From Bacillota bacterium (lineage in GTDB: Bacteria; Bacillota; Clostridia; Lachnospirales; Lachnospiraceae), in assembly GCA_023392535.1 (NCBI GenBank), contig JAEVYY010000010.1, positions 1 through 64,000 on the forward strand: 64,000 nt of DNA. Direction: 5' to 3'. The notes beneath the pieces were generated by a model. It did no database searches and was not told where the DNA came from. It saw only the letters and a list, made by a program, of their open reading frames with translations. The position numbers and the translations under genes are program-made. Of the stretch, positions 54,014 to 63,146 are shown one piece after another (the first letter of the stretch is position 1; the number at the start of each line of letters is the position of its first letter).

Positions 54014-56065
54014 ATGAAAGAGGAACTACAATATCAGATGAATCCGGGATATGTAGAAAATTTGTTGAAACTTAGATACGAACATGCGATGCGCTTATGG
54101 AAAGAAGCAAAAGACGGAAGTAGTTTAAGCTTCATGGTGAATATAACAACAGGTATTTTGGAGGAATATATTTTAAATGAGCCCCCTTTTAAGGAACAAA
54201 TATCTGGGTGCACTTATCAGGACCAATTACAATACCTTCTTAGTATGATAGAAGATGAGGAAGAGAGAGCGGTTACAAAAAATCTAATAGAACTGAAATA
54301 TCTCGTCGAAACATTTGAACAAGGCGGACAGGAAGTCACAATTGCGTATCGAAGAAAATTAAAAAACAATGATCTAAAGTGGGTCAGGTGCCGGATAGAA
54401 ATGGTATTGGAACCAGAAAAAAGGCAGATTATCGGTTTTGGGATTGAAAATGAAATAGAAAAGACCTGGGACAATAAAACGTGGGGTAAGGCAATGTTAA
54501 ATCATGCGTACAAGAATACGATAGATGGGTATGATAATGTACTGGGTATGGATTATAAAACGTACATCTATGATGCTATACAAATAGATGAAAAACATAA
54601 AAAGGTATTTCCAATAAAAGGGAATATAGGTACGTTGATTGATGAGATACATAAGTTCTATCATGAGAATTCCTATGGATTTTTGGATCTAATGCGTTCG
54701 GTAGACAGGTTGCGGACTGAATTAGAAGATAAAAAACAGATCATATGGGAAGTAAAGGTCAAAAGTGAAAAAAAGGATGTGTATTTTTGGTATGAGCACA
54801 GGGTCCTTCCCGTTGAAGAAGATAAGAATATTTGTAATTACTTTCTATTACTTACGATTGATATTACGAAACGAAAAGAGAAAGAAGAGGCACTTAAGGA
54901 AGCACTGGCAAGAGAAGAGAGAGCCGGGGTTGCAAAGCAGATCTTATTATCGCATATTTCACATGAAATCAGGACACCCTTGAACGGTATCCTGGGAATG
55001 CTTCCATTGATACAAGAAGAACTGGGAAGGGAGAAAAATGAATATCTGACTGCGATCGTGAATTCTTCAAAGCAGTTAAAATCATTATTAAATGATGTGC
55101 TGGATATGTCGCGGCTAGAGAGTGGTAAAGTAAAATTACAGAAATCCTGGATGAGAAATGAGGATTTTTTTACCTATATAGACAGTATCATAGAACCTAT
55201 GGCTAGAAAAAAGGGCATTCATTATTCAAGTCAATACAAACAGATTTTTAATACTATTTATGTGGATGCCGGACGTCTGCAGCAAATTATGATTAATTTG
55301 CTCATAAACGCAATTAAGTACAATCATGAAGGAGGAAATGTTTCATTATCCGTTGACACAGAAGTTCTCTATGGCAATTATAGTAAGGTATTTTTTTGCG
55401 TGGAGGATAATGGGAAGGGAATGAGCGAAGAATTTCAAAAAAGAGCGTTTGATCCTTTTGAACAAGAAGAGCAATCAGAAATAAAGCATGGAGCAGGTAT
55501 TGGGTTAACCATAGCAAAGATGCTGGTATCTATGATGGAGGGGACGATCACAATTCATAGCAAGCAAAATGTAGGAACTAAGATCATAGTAGTGATAGAA
55601 GCAATTGGGAAAAATAAATCTGGGGAGGGAGAAGACTTCTTCAACGATTCGATCATTGATTATACGGACCCTAAAAAGCGCTGTCTGTTAATCGAAGATG
55701 ATATTGTAAATACGGAAATTGTTCAAACTTATATAAAAAGAATGGGAATTTCTGTGGATACAGCCTCCGATGGATTAGCAGGCATAAATTTATTTAAGAA
55801 TTCCGAAGAAGGCTACTATGATTTCGTATTAATGGATGTTATTTTACCGAATATCAATGGACTGGAAGCAGCAGAAAGAATACGTAATTTGCAAAGACAA
55901 GATGCCAGGCAGGTACCCATTGTAGCAATGACAGCAAAAGTCTTTACGGAAGATATTTGCAGAGTCTATGAATGTGGCATGAACTATTTTTTATCAAAGC
56001 CTTTTGTAAAGGAAGAATTGCAGGATCTTATTATAAAAATTCTGAGACATAAGGTAAATGCATAG
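54014..56065 (+). CDS. Hybrid sensor histidine kinase/response regulator
   Basis: A 683-residue cytoplasmic hybrid kinase. Residues about 1-280 hold PAS-like sensor segments with no membrane helix. A coiled linker leads to HisKA (SHISHEIRTPLNGILGM, His about 319), HATPase (NLLINAIKYNHEGG, DNGKGM, GAGIGLTIAKML), and a C-terminal receiver with CLLIEDD and MDVILPNINGLEA (phosphoryl Asp) and the FLSKPF Lys. It has no output domain, so it would pass phosphate to a separate protein. GGGGG precedes ATG 54014. It is 40 bases after the glycosyltransferase and 50 before spoVAD. Confidence 0.92.
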   Translation: MKEELQYQMNPGYVENLLKLRYEHAMRLWKEAKDGSSLSFMVNITTGILEEYILNEPPFKEQISGCTYQDQLQYLLSMIEDEEERAVTKNLIELKYLVETFEQGGQEVTIAYRRKLKNNDLKWVRCRIEMVLEPEKRQIIGFGIENEIEKTWDNKTWGKAMLNHAYKNTIDGYDNVLGMDYKTYIYDAIQIDEKHKKVFPIKGNIGTLIDEIHKFYHENSYGFLDLMRSVDRLRTELEDKKQIIWEVKVKSEKKDVYFWYEHRVLPVEEDKNICNYFLLLTIDITKRKEKEEALKEALAREERAGVAKQILLSHISHEIRTPLNGILGMLPLIQEELGREKNEYLTAIVNSSKQLKSLLNDVLDMSRLESGKVKLQKSWMRNEDFFTYIDSIIEPMARKKGIHYSSQYKQIFNTIYVDAGRLQQIMINLLINAIKYNHEGGNVSLSVDTEVLYGNYSKVFFCVEDNGKGMSEEFQKRAFDPFEQEEQSEIKHGAGIGLTIAKMLVSMMEGTITIHSKQNVGTKIIVVIEAIGKNKSGEGEDFFNDSIIDYTDPKKRCLLIEDDIVNTEIVQTYIKRMGISVDTASDGLAGINLFKNSEEGYYDFVLMDVILPNINGLEAAERIRNLQRQDARQVPIVAMTAKVFTEDICRVYECGMNYFLSKPFVKEELQDLIIKILRHKVNA

Positions 56066-56115
56066 ATTTCCTGTGACATGGGATAATACATGTAAAAAGG
56101 ATACAGGAGATGCAT

Positions 56116-57129
56116 ATGATTCAGGGAAAACAAAGCATACAGTTTGATAATGCGGTCTATATAACTACAAGTGCCAGTATAGTTGGTACAAAGGAGGGGG
56201 AGGGACCTTTAGGCGATTTGTTCGATATGGTAGGAGAAGAAGACCACTTTGGGGCAGATAATTGGGAAGATGCTGAGAGCAGTTTACAACAGGATGCCGT
56301 GTTTCTTGCTTTAAAAAAAGCAGGTATAAAGTCAGATGATATCCGTTATCTGTTTGCTGGCGATCTACTTGGACAATCCATTGCCACATCGTTTGGTTTG
56401 TTAAGCTATCAGATACCATTATTTGGCCTATATGGAGCATGCTCTACTTGCGGTGAGGCATTGAGTATGGGATCCATGGTGGTCGCAGGTGGTTATGCAG
56501 AACATGTTTTATGTGTGACATCCAGTCATTTTGCAAGTGCAGAGAAAGAATTCAGATTTCCATTGGAATATGGAAATCAAAGGCCACTGTCTGCATCGTG
56601 GACAGTGACTGGAAGCGGAGCATTTGTATTAAGCAATCAGCAGGGAGACATGGCGCGTGCAAAAATAACAGGAATTACCACAGGTAAAATTGTAGATTTT
56701 GGATTAAAAGACTCCATGAACATGGGGGCCTGCATGGCACCAGCGGCTGCAGATACGATTTATCAGCACATGACGGATTTTTCTAGAAAACCAACGGATT
56801 ATGATCGTATTATAACAGGTGATCTGGGAAAAATAGGGCAGAAAGCATTGAAAGATCTGCTATTAGAAAAAAATATTGATATTGATGAGCAGCATATGGA
56901 TTGCGGTATTGAGATGTTTGATCCGGACAGTCAGGATACGCATGCTGGTGGCTCGGGATGTGGGTGTGCAGCAACTGTTCTATCCGCTTATATTCTCAAA
57001 CAAATAGAGGAAAAGCAATGGAGCAGAGTACTTTTCATCCCGACAGGTGCACTGTTATCCAAGACAAGCTTTAATGAAGGGCAGACAGTACCTGGTATTG
57101 CTCATGCGGTGGTAATTGAACAGGTTTAG
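56116..57129 (+). CDS. spoVAD: Stage V sporulation protein AD
   Basis: The 337-residue thiolase-fold protein matches SpoVAD, which binds DPA in the spore inner membrane: AVYITTSASIVGTKEGEGPLGD, LFGLYGACSTCGEALSMGSMVV, HFASAEKEFRFPLEYGNQRPLSASWTVTG. AGGAG (56105-56109) fits ATG 56116 with 6-7 bases; the in-frame ATG at 56110 is too close. It stands outside the spoVAA-AB-AC block and no spoVAE follows. No sigma-G promoter directly upstream could be supported, so read-through from the kinase or a missed promoter is needed. Confidence 0.94.
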   Translation: MIQGKQSIQFDNAVYITTSASIVGTKEGEGPLGDLFDMVGEEDHFGADNWEDAESSLQQDAVFLALKKAGIKSDDIRYLFAGDLLGQSIATSFGLLSYQIPLFGLYGACSTCGEALSMGSMVVAGGYAEHVLCVTSSHFASAEKEFRFPLEYGNQRPLSASWTVTGSGAFVLSNQQGDMARAKITGITTGKIVDFGLKDSMNMGACMAPAAADTIYQHMTDFSRKPTDYDRIITGDLGKIGQKALKDLLLEKNIDIDEQHMDCGIEMFDPDSQDTHAGGSGCGCAATVLSAYILKQIEEKQWSRVLFIPTGALLSKTSFNEGQTVPGIAHAVVIEQV

Positions 57130-57154
57130 TTCGTATATTGATTTTCAATCATAC

Positions 57155-57191
57155 GTGGTGAATGAGTAAAATCATTCACCACTCACTTTTT
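57155..57191 (+). terminator. Intrinsic terminator after spoVAD
   Basis: GTGGTGAATGA (57155-57165) pairs with TCATTCACCAC (57172-57182), with a T5 run (57187-57191) a few bases later. Confidence 0.8.
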
Positions 57192-57222
57192 ATTGCCTGG
57201 CAACGGGAATGGATAGGTAGCA

Positions 57223-57251
57223 TTGACGGCAAAAGGAATCCATAATATGAT
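57223..57251 (+). promoter_or_regulatory. SigmaA-type promoter for the sugar-sensing operon
   Basis: TTGACG (57223-57228) and TATGAT (57246-57251) are 17 bases apart, 43 bases before the first gene. Confidence 0.72.
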
Positions 57252-57294
57252 ATGAGATGGATTTCCAAAGGGCATTACATAAAGGGAATAGCAG

Positions 57295-58299
57295 ATGACT
57301 ATGTGGGAGTGGGCATGGATAATGAAAAGAAAAAGATGGAGTTTATGGAACTATAACATTCTACTTATAATAGCCTTTATCATTTTATCCTTATGCGGTT
57401 GTGGAAATGATGCACAGGCATTAAAATCGGAAAATGAAGAACATGTGCCGAAAAAGTTTGGAGCCACGTATATGACAATGAATAATCCTTATTTTGAAGC
57501 ATTGGATGACAGCTTAGAAGAGGAGATAGAGGCAAATGGAGATGTATTAATCAGCCGGGATCCCGCGCAGGATCAGGAAAAACAGAATCAACAAATCCAG
57601 GAAATGATAGAAGACGGTGTTGTAGCAATCTTCTTAAGCCCGGTAGATTGGAAAGGTGTAAAGCCGGCACTCATCAAATGCCGAGAGGCAGGAATCCCTG
57701 TTTTTAATGTGGATACCTATGTTTATGATACACAATATGTCGTGTCCAGTATATTGTCAGATAATTATAATGCTGGTGTACAAATCGCAAACGATGTTAT
57801 GGGGAAACGTAAAAGCGCTAAAATTGCAATTATCAATCATGAAAACATCAACTCGACAGCACTTCGTGTACAAGGGTTTCTGGATACCATAAAAGGTCAT
57901 AGTGAGTATGAAGTGGTGGTACATGAAAAAATAACAGCGGAACTTGAGGTATCTATGGAGATTACAAAGAGGATTATAGAGGATGGATTGGAATTTAATG
58001 TGATTTTAGGTGGGAATGATCCCACTGCGTTAGGTGCGCTAGCAGCATTACAATTAAAAAGGATTGATAAGGATATCCTGATCTATGGAATTGATGGTTC
58101 ACCAGATGGAAAAACGATGATAAAGCAAGGTTTTCTGGAAGGTTCGAGTGCACAGTTTCCGATAGCGATAGGAAATACAGCAGCAGAAAAGGCATATGAA
58201 TATCTGGACGGAGGAACGATAGAATCCAATATCATTATACCTGTTAAATTGATTACTCAGGAAAATCTAAATGACTATGATCTTGCAGGATGGCAATAG
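57295..58299 (+). CDS. Sugar-binding lipoprotein, likely sensor component
   Basis: The 334-residue protein has a basic start, a hydrophobic core and a lipobox-like LCGC around residue 37, so it is probably a lipoprotein. The rest is a type-1 periplasmic binding fold of the ribose/galactose class: GGNDPTALGALAAL and YGIDGSPDGK. It closely resembles the binding protein at 61755. It comes directly before a histidine kinase and response regulator, suggesting a sugar-sensing role. Start 57295 follows AAGGGAATAGCAG; ATG 57322 gives a shorter, cleaner signal peptide. Confidence 0.85.
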   Translation: MTMWEWAWIMKRKRWSLWNYNILLIIAFIILSLCGCGNDAQALKSENEEHVPKKFGATYMTMNNPYFEALDDSLEEEIEANGDVLISRDPAQDQEKQNQQIQEMIEDGVVAIFLSPVDWKGVKPALIKCREAGIPVFNVDTYVYDTQYVVSSILSDNYNAGVQIANDVMGKRKSAKIAIINHENINSTALRVQGFLDTIKGHSEYEVVVHEKITAELEVSMEITKRIIEDGLEFNVILGGNDPTALGALAALQLKRIDKDILIYGIDGSPDGKTMIKQGFLEGSSAQFPIAIGNTAAEKAYEYLDGGTIESNIIIPVKLITQENLNDYDLAGWQ

Positions 58300-58311
58300 G
58301 AGAAAGAAAAA

Positions 58312-59628
58312 ATGAGCGACAAGCGCATCCGATCTGTGAAATACATTATGCTACTGATCAATATTGCGGCAGTATCTTTTCCTGCTGTATTTATTTATGT
58401 TACGACCGAGAAAATCTGTGATTTTTATATAGCCAGAAGTTTCATAGGACGTGCCAATGCAATTCCAAAGAGGCCCGAGTTGCATTTATATGTAACCATA
58501 TTGCTGTTATTATGTCTTCTTATATCATTTTTACTAAGAGAATTTTTCTATGATGAAAAATTGACTTTTATCTATAGTTCTCTGGCATTTGATTTTCTGA
58601 TAAGCTGCATTCTAATGATGGAGCTTAGTTTTAATTATAACGGTATTTTATTTTGGGTATTTGCAAATATCATTTATTATGTAAAAGATAAGGTGAAAAT
58701 GATTTTTATGTTATTGGCTATTCTTATTTATGTATGTACCAATCATGAATTCCTTACGATTAATTATCACTTGTATTCGATCAACGATTATATCAAATAC
58801 TATGATGCACATATGCAACAATATCTGATTGGTGGATATAACGTTCTGATTTCATTGAATATCATTATTTTTATTGTATTTTGTATCTATGTAATTCAAT
58901 CGCAACAAGGAATTATTGAAAAGGTAAATTCTTTATACAGCCAGTTGAGTCAAAAAAATGAAGAATTGGAAAATGCGAACGAAGAGCTGAAGCAATTTGC
59001 CGATATCAAAGAAAAAATGGGAAAGACGAAAGAGAGAAACAGACTGGCAAGAGAGATACACGATACACTGGGACATACCTTAACAGGCATTTCAGCGGGG
59101 ATTGATGCATGCATCACGACAATTGACAACAGTCCACAAGTCACCAAAAAGCAGCTGGAAGTGATCTCAAAAGTGACCAGAGATGGAATTGGTGAAATAA
59201 GACGCTCTGTGAATGAATTACGACCAGATGCTTTGGAGCGGCTAAGCCTGGAATCTGCAATACGTAATATGATAAACGACATGACAAGTGTGGCGCAGAC
59301 AGAAGTGTATTTTCAATGCGAATCCAATTTAAAATTTGATGAAGATGAAGAAAATACGATTTATCGGATTGTACAAGAAAGTATTACAAATGCATTGCGG
59401 CATGGAAAAGCAAATAAAATATGGGTCACTATCCGAAAGGTGGATTCAGAACTTCATCTACAGATTCGGGATAACGGAATCGGCTGTTCCGATATGAAAA
59501 TGGGTTTTGGAACGAAACACATGCAAGAGCGGATTCAAATGTTACACGGGACTGTTACTTATAAAAGCAATAATGGATTCTTAGTAGAGGCAGTGATACC
59601 AATCAGATGGGGTGAGGAATATGATTAA
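58312..59628 (+). CDS. Sensor histidine kinase (HisKA_3)
   Basis: A 438-residue membrane kinase. About five or six helices (residues 10-210) with one outside loop early are followed by a coiled coil (about 205-245), a HisKA_3 domain with EIHDTLGHTLTGISAGID (His about 251) and an ATPase (TIYRIVQESITNALRHG, DNGIGC, GFGTKHMQERIQMLHG). It would phosphorylate the next gene's regulator. Its sensor partner is probably the binding protein upstream. AGGAGAAAG precedes the ATG, 12 bases after the upstream gene. Confidence 0.94.
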   Translation: MSDKRIRSVKYIMLLINIAAVSFPAVFIYVTTEKICDFYIARSFIGRANAIPKRPELHLYVTILLLLCLLISFLLREFFYDEKLTFIYSSLAFDFLISCILMMELSFNYNGILFWVFANIIYYVKDKVKMIFMLLAILIYVCTNHEFLTINYHLYSINDYIKYYDAHMQQYLIGGYNVLISLNIIIFIVFCIYVIQSQQGIIEKVNSLYSQLSQKNEELENANEELKQFADIKEKMGKTKERNRLAREIHDTLGHTLTGISAGIDACITTIDNSPQVTKKQLEVISKVTRDGIGEIRRSVNELRPDALERLSLESAIRNMINDMTSVAQTEVYFQCESNLKFDEDEENTIYRIVQESITNALRHGKANKIWVTIRKVDSELHLQIRDNGIGCSDMKMGFGTKHMQERIQMLHGTVTYKSNNGFLVEAVIPIRWGEEYD

Positions 59629-60277
59629 AGTACTAATAGCAGATGATCAGGAATTGATCAGGCAAAGTTTGGAAATTGTATTGAACAGTAAAGAAAATTT
59701 GGAAGTAACGGATTCCGTAGAGAATGGACAGGAAGTAATACGAAGTGTCAGAGAAAAAATGCCAGATATCATACTTATGGATATTCGTATGCCTAAGATG
59801 GATGGGGTACAGTGTACAAAGATCATTAAGGAGAATTACCCTGAGATAAGGATTATTATCCTGACTACGTTTGATGATGACGAATTTGTATATGATGCAC
59901 TGAAATACGGTGCAAGTGGATATCTGCTAAAAGGCGTTTCCATGGATGGGCTAGTGGATGCAATAGAAACCGTACATAGCGGTCGCGCTATGATCAATCC
60001 GGATGTGGCAGCAAAAGTAGTGAGATTATTTTCACAGATGGCTAAGGGTGATTACAGCATTCATGTAGATGAAAAAGCAATTGCAGATCTTACCAAGGCA
60101 GAATGGAAAATCATCAGAGAAGTGGAAAAAGGAGCATCGAATAGAGAAATCGCAGAAACATTATTTCTGTCAGAAGGAACCGTACGAAATTATTTAAGTA
60201 CCATTTTGAATAAGCTGCAGCTTAGAGATCGGACCCAGCTAGCAATCTGGGCAGTACAATCGCCTTCTTCTCATTGA
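59621..60277 (+). CDS. NarL/FixJ-type response regulator
   Basis: A 218-residue protein with a receiver domain (VLIADDQELIRQSL; LMDIRMPKMDGVQC holding the phosphoryl Asp; GYLLKGVSMDGL) and a LuxR-type helix-turn-helix (WKIIREVEKGASNREIAETLFLSEGTVRNYLSTILNKL). It overlaps the kinase gene by 8 bases. ATG 59621 follows GGTGAGG; a GTG at 59612 is less likely. It probably activates the sugar-transport genes downstream. Confidence 0.95.
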   Translation: MIKVLIADDQELIRQSLEIVLNSKENLEVTDSVENGQEVIRSVREKMPDIILMDIRMPKMDGVQCTKIIKENYPEIRIIILTTFDDDEFVYDALKYGASGYLLKGVSMDGLVDAIETVHSGRAMINPDVAAKVVRLFSQMAKGDYSIHVDEKAIADLTKAEWKIIREVEKGASNREIAETLFLSEGTVRNYLSTILNKLQLRDRTQLAIWAVQSPSSH

Positions 60278-60330
60278 TATTTGTGCTACTTGAAGCGGCG
60301 TGTCGGGTACCATTAGGTCAGGGAGGAAGT

Positions 60331-61644
60331 ATGAATAGAAAATTGATGTTGACTACGCTATTGCTTCTATTTGCGGTAGCAATTGGTATAAAAGGCTATA
60401 AGATTTATCAGACTCAAAATCCCATCCTATTGGAATTTGGAATGTTTGCAGGTAGCAACTGGGAGGTAGCGAATGCCAATAGTTACGTAATCATAGATAA
60501 GGTAATAGCCCAATTTGAAGAGGAACATCCAGGGGTAAAGGTGCATTATACCAGCGGTATTCGAAAAACAGATTATTCAGAATGGTATGCACAGCAAGTC
60601 CTGAAAGGGAAAACGCCAGATGTTGCGATGATTTTATCGGATGATTTCGATACGTTGGTATCACTTGACGTTTTAGAAAATCTGGATTATATGCAGAGCA
60701 AGGACCATTCTTTTCACGCAGAAGATTTCTATACCACGGCTTTAAATACGGGAAAATACCAGGGAGCTCAATATGCACTTCCTTATGAGACCGTTCCCAC
60801 GCTCATGTTCGTGAATAAATCGTTGTTAAATCATGAAGGTTTTCTTGTGCCGGATTCTGACTGGACATGGGATGACATGTATGATATCTGCCGAAGAATC
60901 ACCAAAGACAGAGATCAAGATGGAATCGTAGATCAATTTGGGACCTGCAATTACAGTTGGCAGGAAGCGGCTTATTCGAATGGAGCCACCTTGTTTGACG
61001 AAGATGGGAAACAGAGTTACTTTACGGATCAACGTGTGATTGATTCCGTGAAGTTCTCAAAAAAATTATCAGATTTAAATCAGGGACAAAACGTAGGTCA
61101 GGATAAATTTGATGCAGGAAGTGTCGCATTTATGCCCCTTACTTTTGCAGATTATCGGACGTATAAGACATACCCTTATAAAATAAAAAAATATTCCACC
61201 TTTAAATGGGATTGTATTACGTTGCCGTCTGGACTGGATGGAGATAATGTATCAGAGGTAAATACACTTTTAATGGGTATTGGGAAACAGAGTAAGCAGA
61301 AAGAACTTGCGTGGGAATTGCTCAAACTATTTACTTATAATAAGGATAACCAGCTTGATATTTTTCGATATTCACAAGGTGCGTCCGTATTGCGTAATGT
61401 GACGAGCTCAAAAGAGGCAGAGATCATTTTAAGTGAAGACACGGATGAGAGAGAACGTGTCATAGATAATGCTCTTTTAGATGTCGTAATAGAAAAGGGG
61501 GTCATTGCTCCTAAATTTAACAAATATCATGAGACAATGATTCTTGCAGAAGGAGAAATAAACAAGATCTTAACGGATGATAAGAACGTGGAAAGTACAT
61601 TAAAAATCGTGCAGCGGAATGTGACCTCCTTATTAAAACAATAA
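60331..61644 (+). CDS. ABC extracellular solute-binding protein, family 1
   Basis: The 437-residue protein has one N-terminal hydrophobic segment (LMLTTLLLLFAVAIGI) without a lipobox Cys, so it may stay as a membrane-anchored protein. The domain is MalE-like (family 1): FEEEHPGVKVHY, DVAMILSDDF, YALPYETVPTLMFVNKSLL, TWDDMYDICRRITKDRDQDG and GVIAPKF. It has no permease neighbours of its own type here, so it may serve as an accessory sugar sensor or feed the ABC system downstream. GGGAGGAAGT precedes ATG 60331; the longer in-frame reading is unlikely. Confidence 0.85.
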   Translation: MNRKLMLTTLLLLFAVAIGIKGYKIYQTQNPILLEFGMFAGSNWEVANANSYVIIDKVIAQFEEEHPGVKVHYTSGIRKTDYSEWYAQQVLKGKTPDVAMILSDDFDTLVSLDVLENLDYMQSKDHSFHAEDFYTTALNTGKYQGAQYALPYETVPTLMFVNKSLLNHEGFLVPDSDWTWDDMYDICRRITKDRDQDGIVDQFGTCNYSWQEAAYSNGATLFDEDGKQSYFTDQRVIDSVKFSKKLSDLNQGQNVGQDKFDAGSVAFMPLTFADYRTYKTYPYKIKKYSTFKWDCITLPSGLDGDNVSEVNTLLMGIGKQSKQKELAWELLKLFTYNKDNQLDIFRYSQGASVLRNVTSSKEAEIILSEDTDERERVIDNALLDVVIEKGVIAPKFNKYHETMILAEGEINKILTDDKNVESTLKIVQRNVTSLLKQ

Positions 61645-61754
61645 AATATTACAAATGTCATAAGAAATTAATTACAAACCTCAGGTGTGAAAATGAATAA
61701 AAATGGATAAAATGTACATGTAAACAAAAAATAGCACACGGGGGTACGAAAAGT

Positions 61755-62789
61755 ATGAAAAGAAAAGTATTGAGTGTATTACTATGTGTCAGTATGGCAG
61801 TAACGATACTGGCAGGTTGTGGAAGCACAAAGACAGGGGAAAAGGGGGAAGCAGCACAGTCCGCGACAGAAGCGGCAGAAACAGTAGCGGAAGAAGCTAC
61901 ATCAGATGCGGCAGCTGCAGTAGGAAATAAAGAAAGCTATACATTTGGTTATACCTGTATGGATGGTACCAATCCATTTTTTGTCATTCTGGAGCAGACC
62001 ATCAGGGATAAGGTGGAAGCAAATGGTGATACGTTGATAACAACGGATCCGGCAAATGATGTATCATTACAGATCACACAAATTGAAGATATGATATCTC
62101 AGGGAATCGATGCGATCTTTTTAAATCCAGCTGAAGCAGAAGGTATCCTTCCTGCATTAGACCAATTAAAAGAAGCAGGGATACCGATTATTAACTTTGA
62201 TACAGAAGTGGCAGACTTATCCTATGTAGCATCTTACGCAGGTTCAGATAACTACAATGCGGGTAAAGTATGTGGAGAAGACTTAGTAAAGAAATGTCCG
62301 AAGGGCGGAGATATTATCGTTCTGGATTCTCCTACCATGAATTCAATAGTAGATAGAACAAAAGGCTTTCTGGATGCCATTGAGGGAAAAGGATTTAACA
62401 TAGTGGCACAGCAGGATGCAAAAGGTAATCTGGAAACAGCTATGGGAATATCAGAAGATTTACTACAGGCACATGGTGATGTTGTAGCAATCTTTGGAGG
62501 CAATGATCCGACAGCACTGGGTGCTTTGGCAGCGGCCAATGCAGCAGGTATTAAAGAATGTAAGATTTACGGTGTTGACGGCTCACCTGATATCAAAGCA
62601 GAACTAGCATCAGGAACCTCATTAATTGAAGGTACAGGAGCACAGTCGCCGATTAATATTGCAAATACATCGGTGGATATTATGTACAAACTATTATCTG
62701 GTGAAAAAGTCGAAGCAAGATATCCTGTCGAAACATTCCTGATCACAGCAGATAATGTGGCAGATTATGGAACAGACGGATGGCAATAG
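61755..62789 (+). CDS. Sugar ABC transporter substrate-binding lipoprotein
   Basis: The 344-residue protein has a signal peptide with lipobox LAGC (Cys about 22), an Ala/Glu-rich linker (about 25-55), then a ribose/galactose-type binding domain: YTCMDGTNPFFVILEQ, IFLNPAEAEG, GSDNYNAGKVCGED, GGNDPTALGALAA and VDGSPD. It would deliver a monosaccharide to the ABC ATPase (63147) and its permease, which lies beyond the window. GGGGG lies about 10 bases before the ATG. It is a close paralogue of the sensor-type protein at 57295. Confidence 0.93.
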   Translation: MKRKVLSVLLCVSMAVTILAGCGSTKTGEKGEAAQSATEAAETVAEEATSDAAAAVGNKESYTFGYTCMDGTNPFFVILEQTIRDKVEANGDTLITTDPANDVSLQITQIEDMISQGIDAIFLNPAEAEGILPALDQLKEAGIPIINFDTEVADLSYVASYAGSDNYNAGKVCGEDLVKKCPKGGDIIVLDSPTMNSIVDRTKGFLDAIEGKGFNIVAQQDAKGNLETAMGISEDLLQAHGDVVAIFGGNDPTALGALAAANAAGIKECKIYGVDGSPDIKAELASGTSLIEGTGAQSPINIANTSVDIMYKLLSGEKVEARYPVETFLITADNVADYGTDGWQ

Positions 62790-62790
62790 T

Positions 62791-63064
62791 GTGAGAAGAG
62801 ATTCTAAGCAGCCATAATACGGCAGCTAAGAATCACTAAATCTCACACAAGAAGACGCAAGCGTCTTGTAGCGGAATGTCGGTAAGTGTGAAAAGAATTT
62901 GAGAAGAGATTCTAAGCAGCCATAATACGGCAGCCAAGATCACTAAATCTCACACAAGAAGACGCAAGTGTCTTGTAGCGGAATGACGGTAAGTGTGAAA
63001 AGAATGTGAGAAGAGATTCTAAGCAGCCATAATACGGCAGCCAAGAATCACTAAATCTCACATA
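62791..63064 (+). repeat. 2.5-copy tandem array of structured 108-nt units
   Basis: Three near-identical units start at 62791, 62899 and 63006 (108, 107 and a partial 59 bases). Each full unit has two hairpins: GATTCT-A-AGC-A-GCC paired with GGC-A-GCT-A-AGAATC, closed by GTGAG/CTCAC; and an AAGACGC/GCGTCTT hairpin, in unit 2 with G-T in place of one pair. TCACAC in the first can instead pair with GTGTGA at the unit end. No ORF fills it. It lies between the binding protein and the ATPase gene. Confidence 0.9.
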
Positions 63065-63075
63065 GGATGAAAAAC

Positions 63076-63117
63076 AGGAAGTGCTTTATCGGTCGAATTA
63101 GGATAAAGCACTTTCCT
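63076..63117 (+). other. Strong stem-loop before ABC ATPase gene
   Basis: AGGAA-GTGCTTTATC pairs with GATAAAGCAC-TTCCT around an 11-base loop. No T tract follows, so it is not a standard terminator. It may protect or process mRNA between the binding-protein and ATPase genes. Confidence 0.6.
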
Positions 63118-63146
63118 AGTATTAATAGAAAGAAGCAGGTGATCAT

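Noticed and set aside
61698..61730. cre-like catabolite site ahead of the sugar-binding protein gene
   Set aside because: The TGTAAACA-like segment matches only part of the consensus and lacks the central CG; support is too weak.
62791..63064. CRISPR array
   Set aside because: The repeat units are contiguous, about 108 bases, and nearly identical end to end; there are no short repeats with unique spacers and no cas genes.
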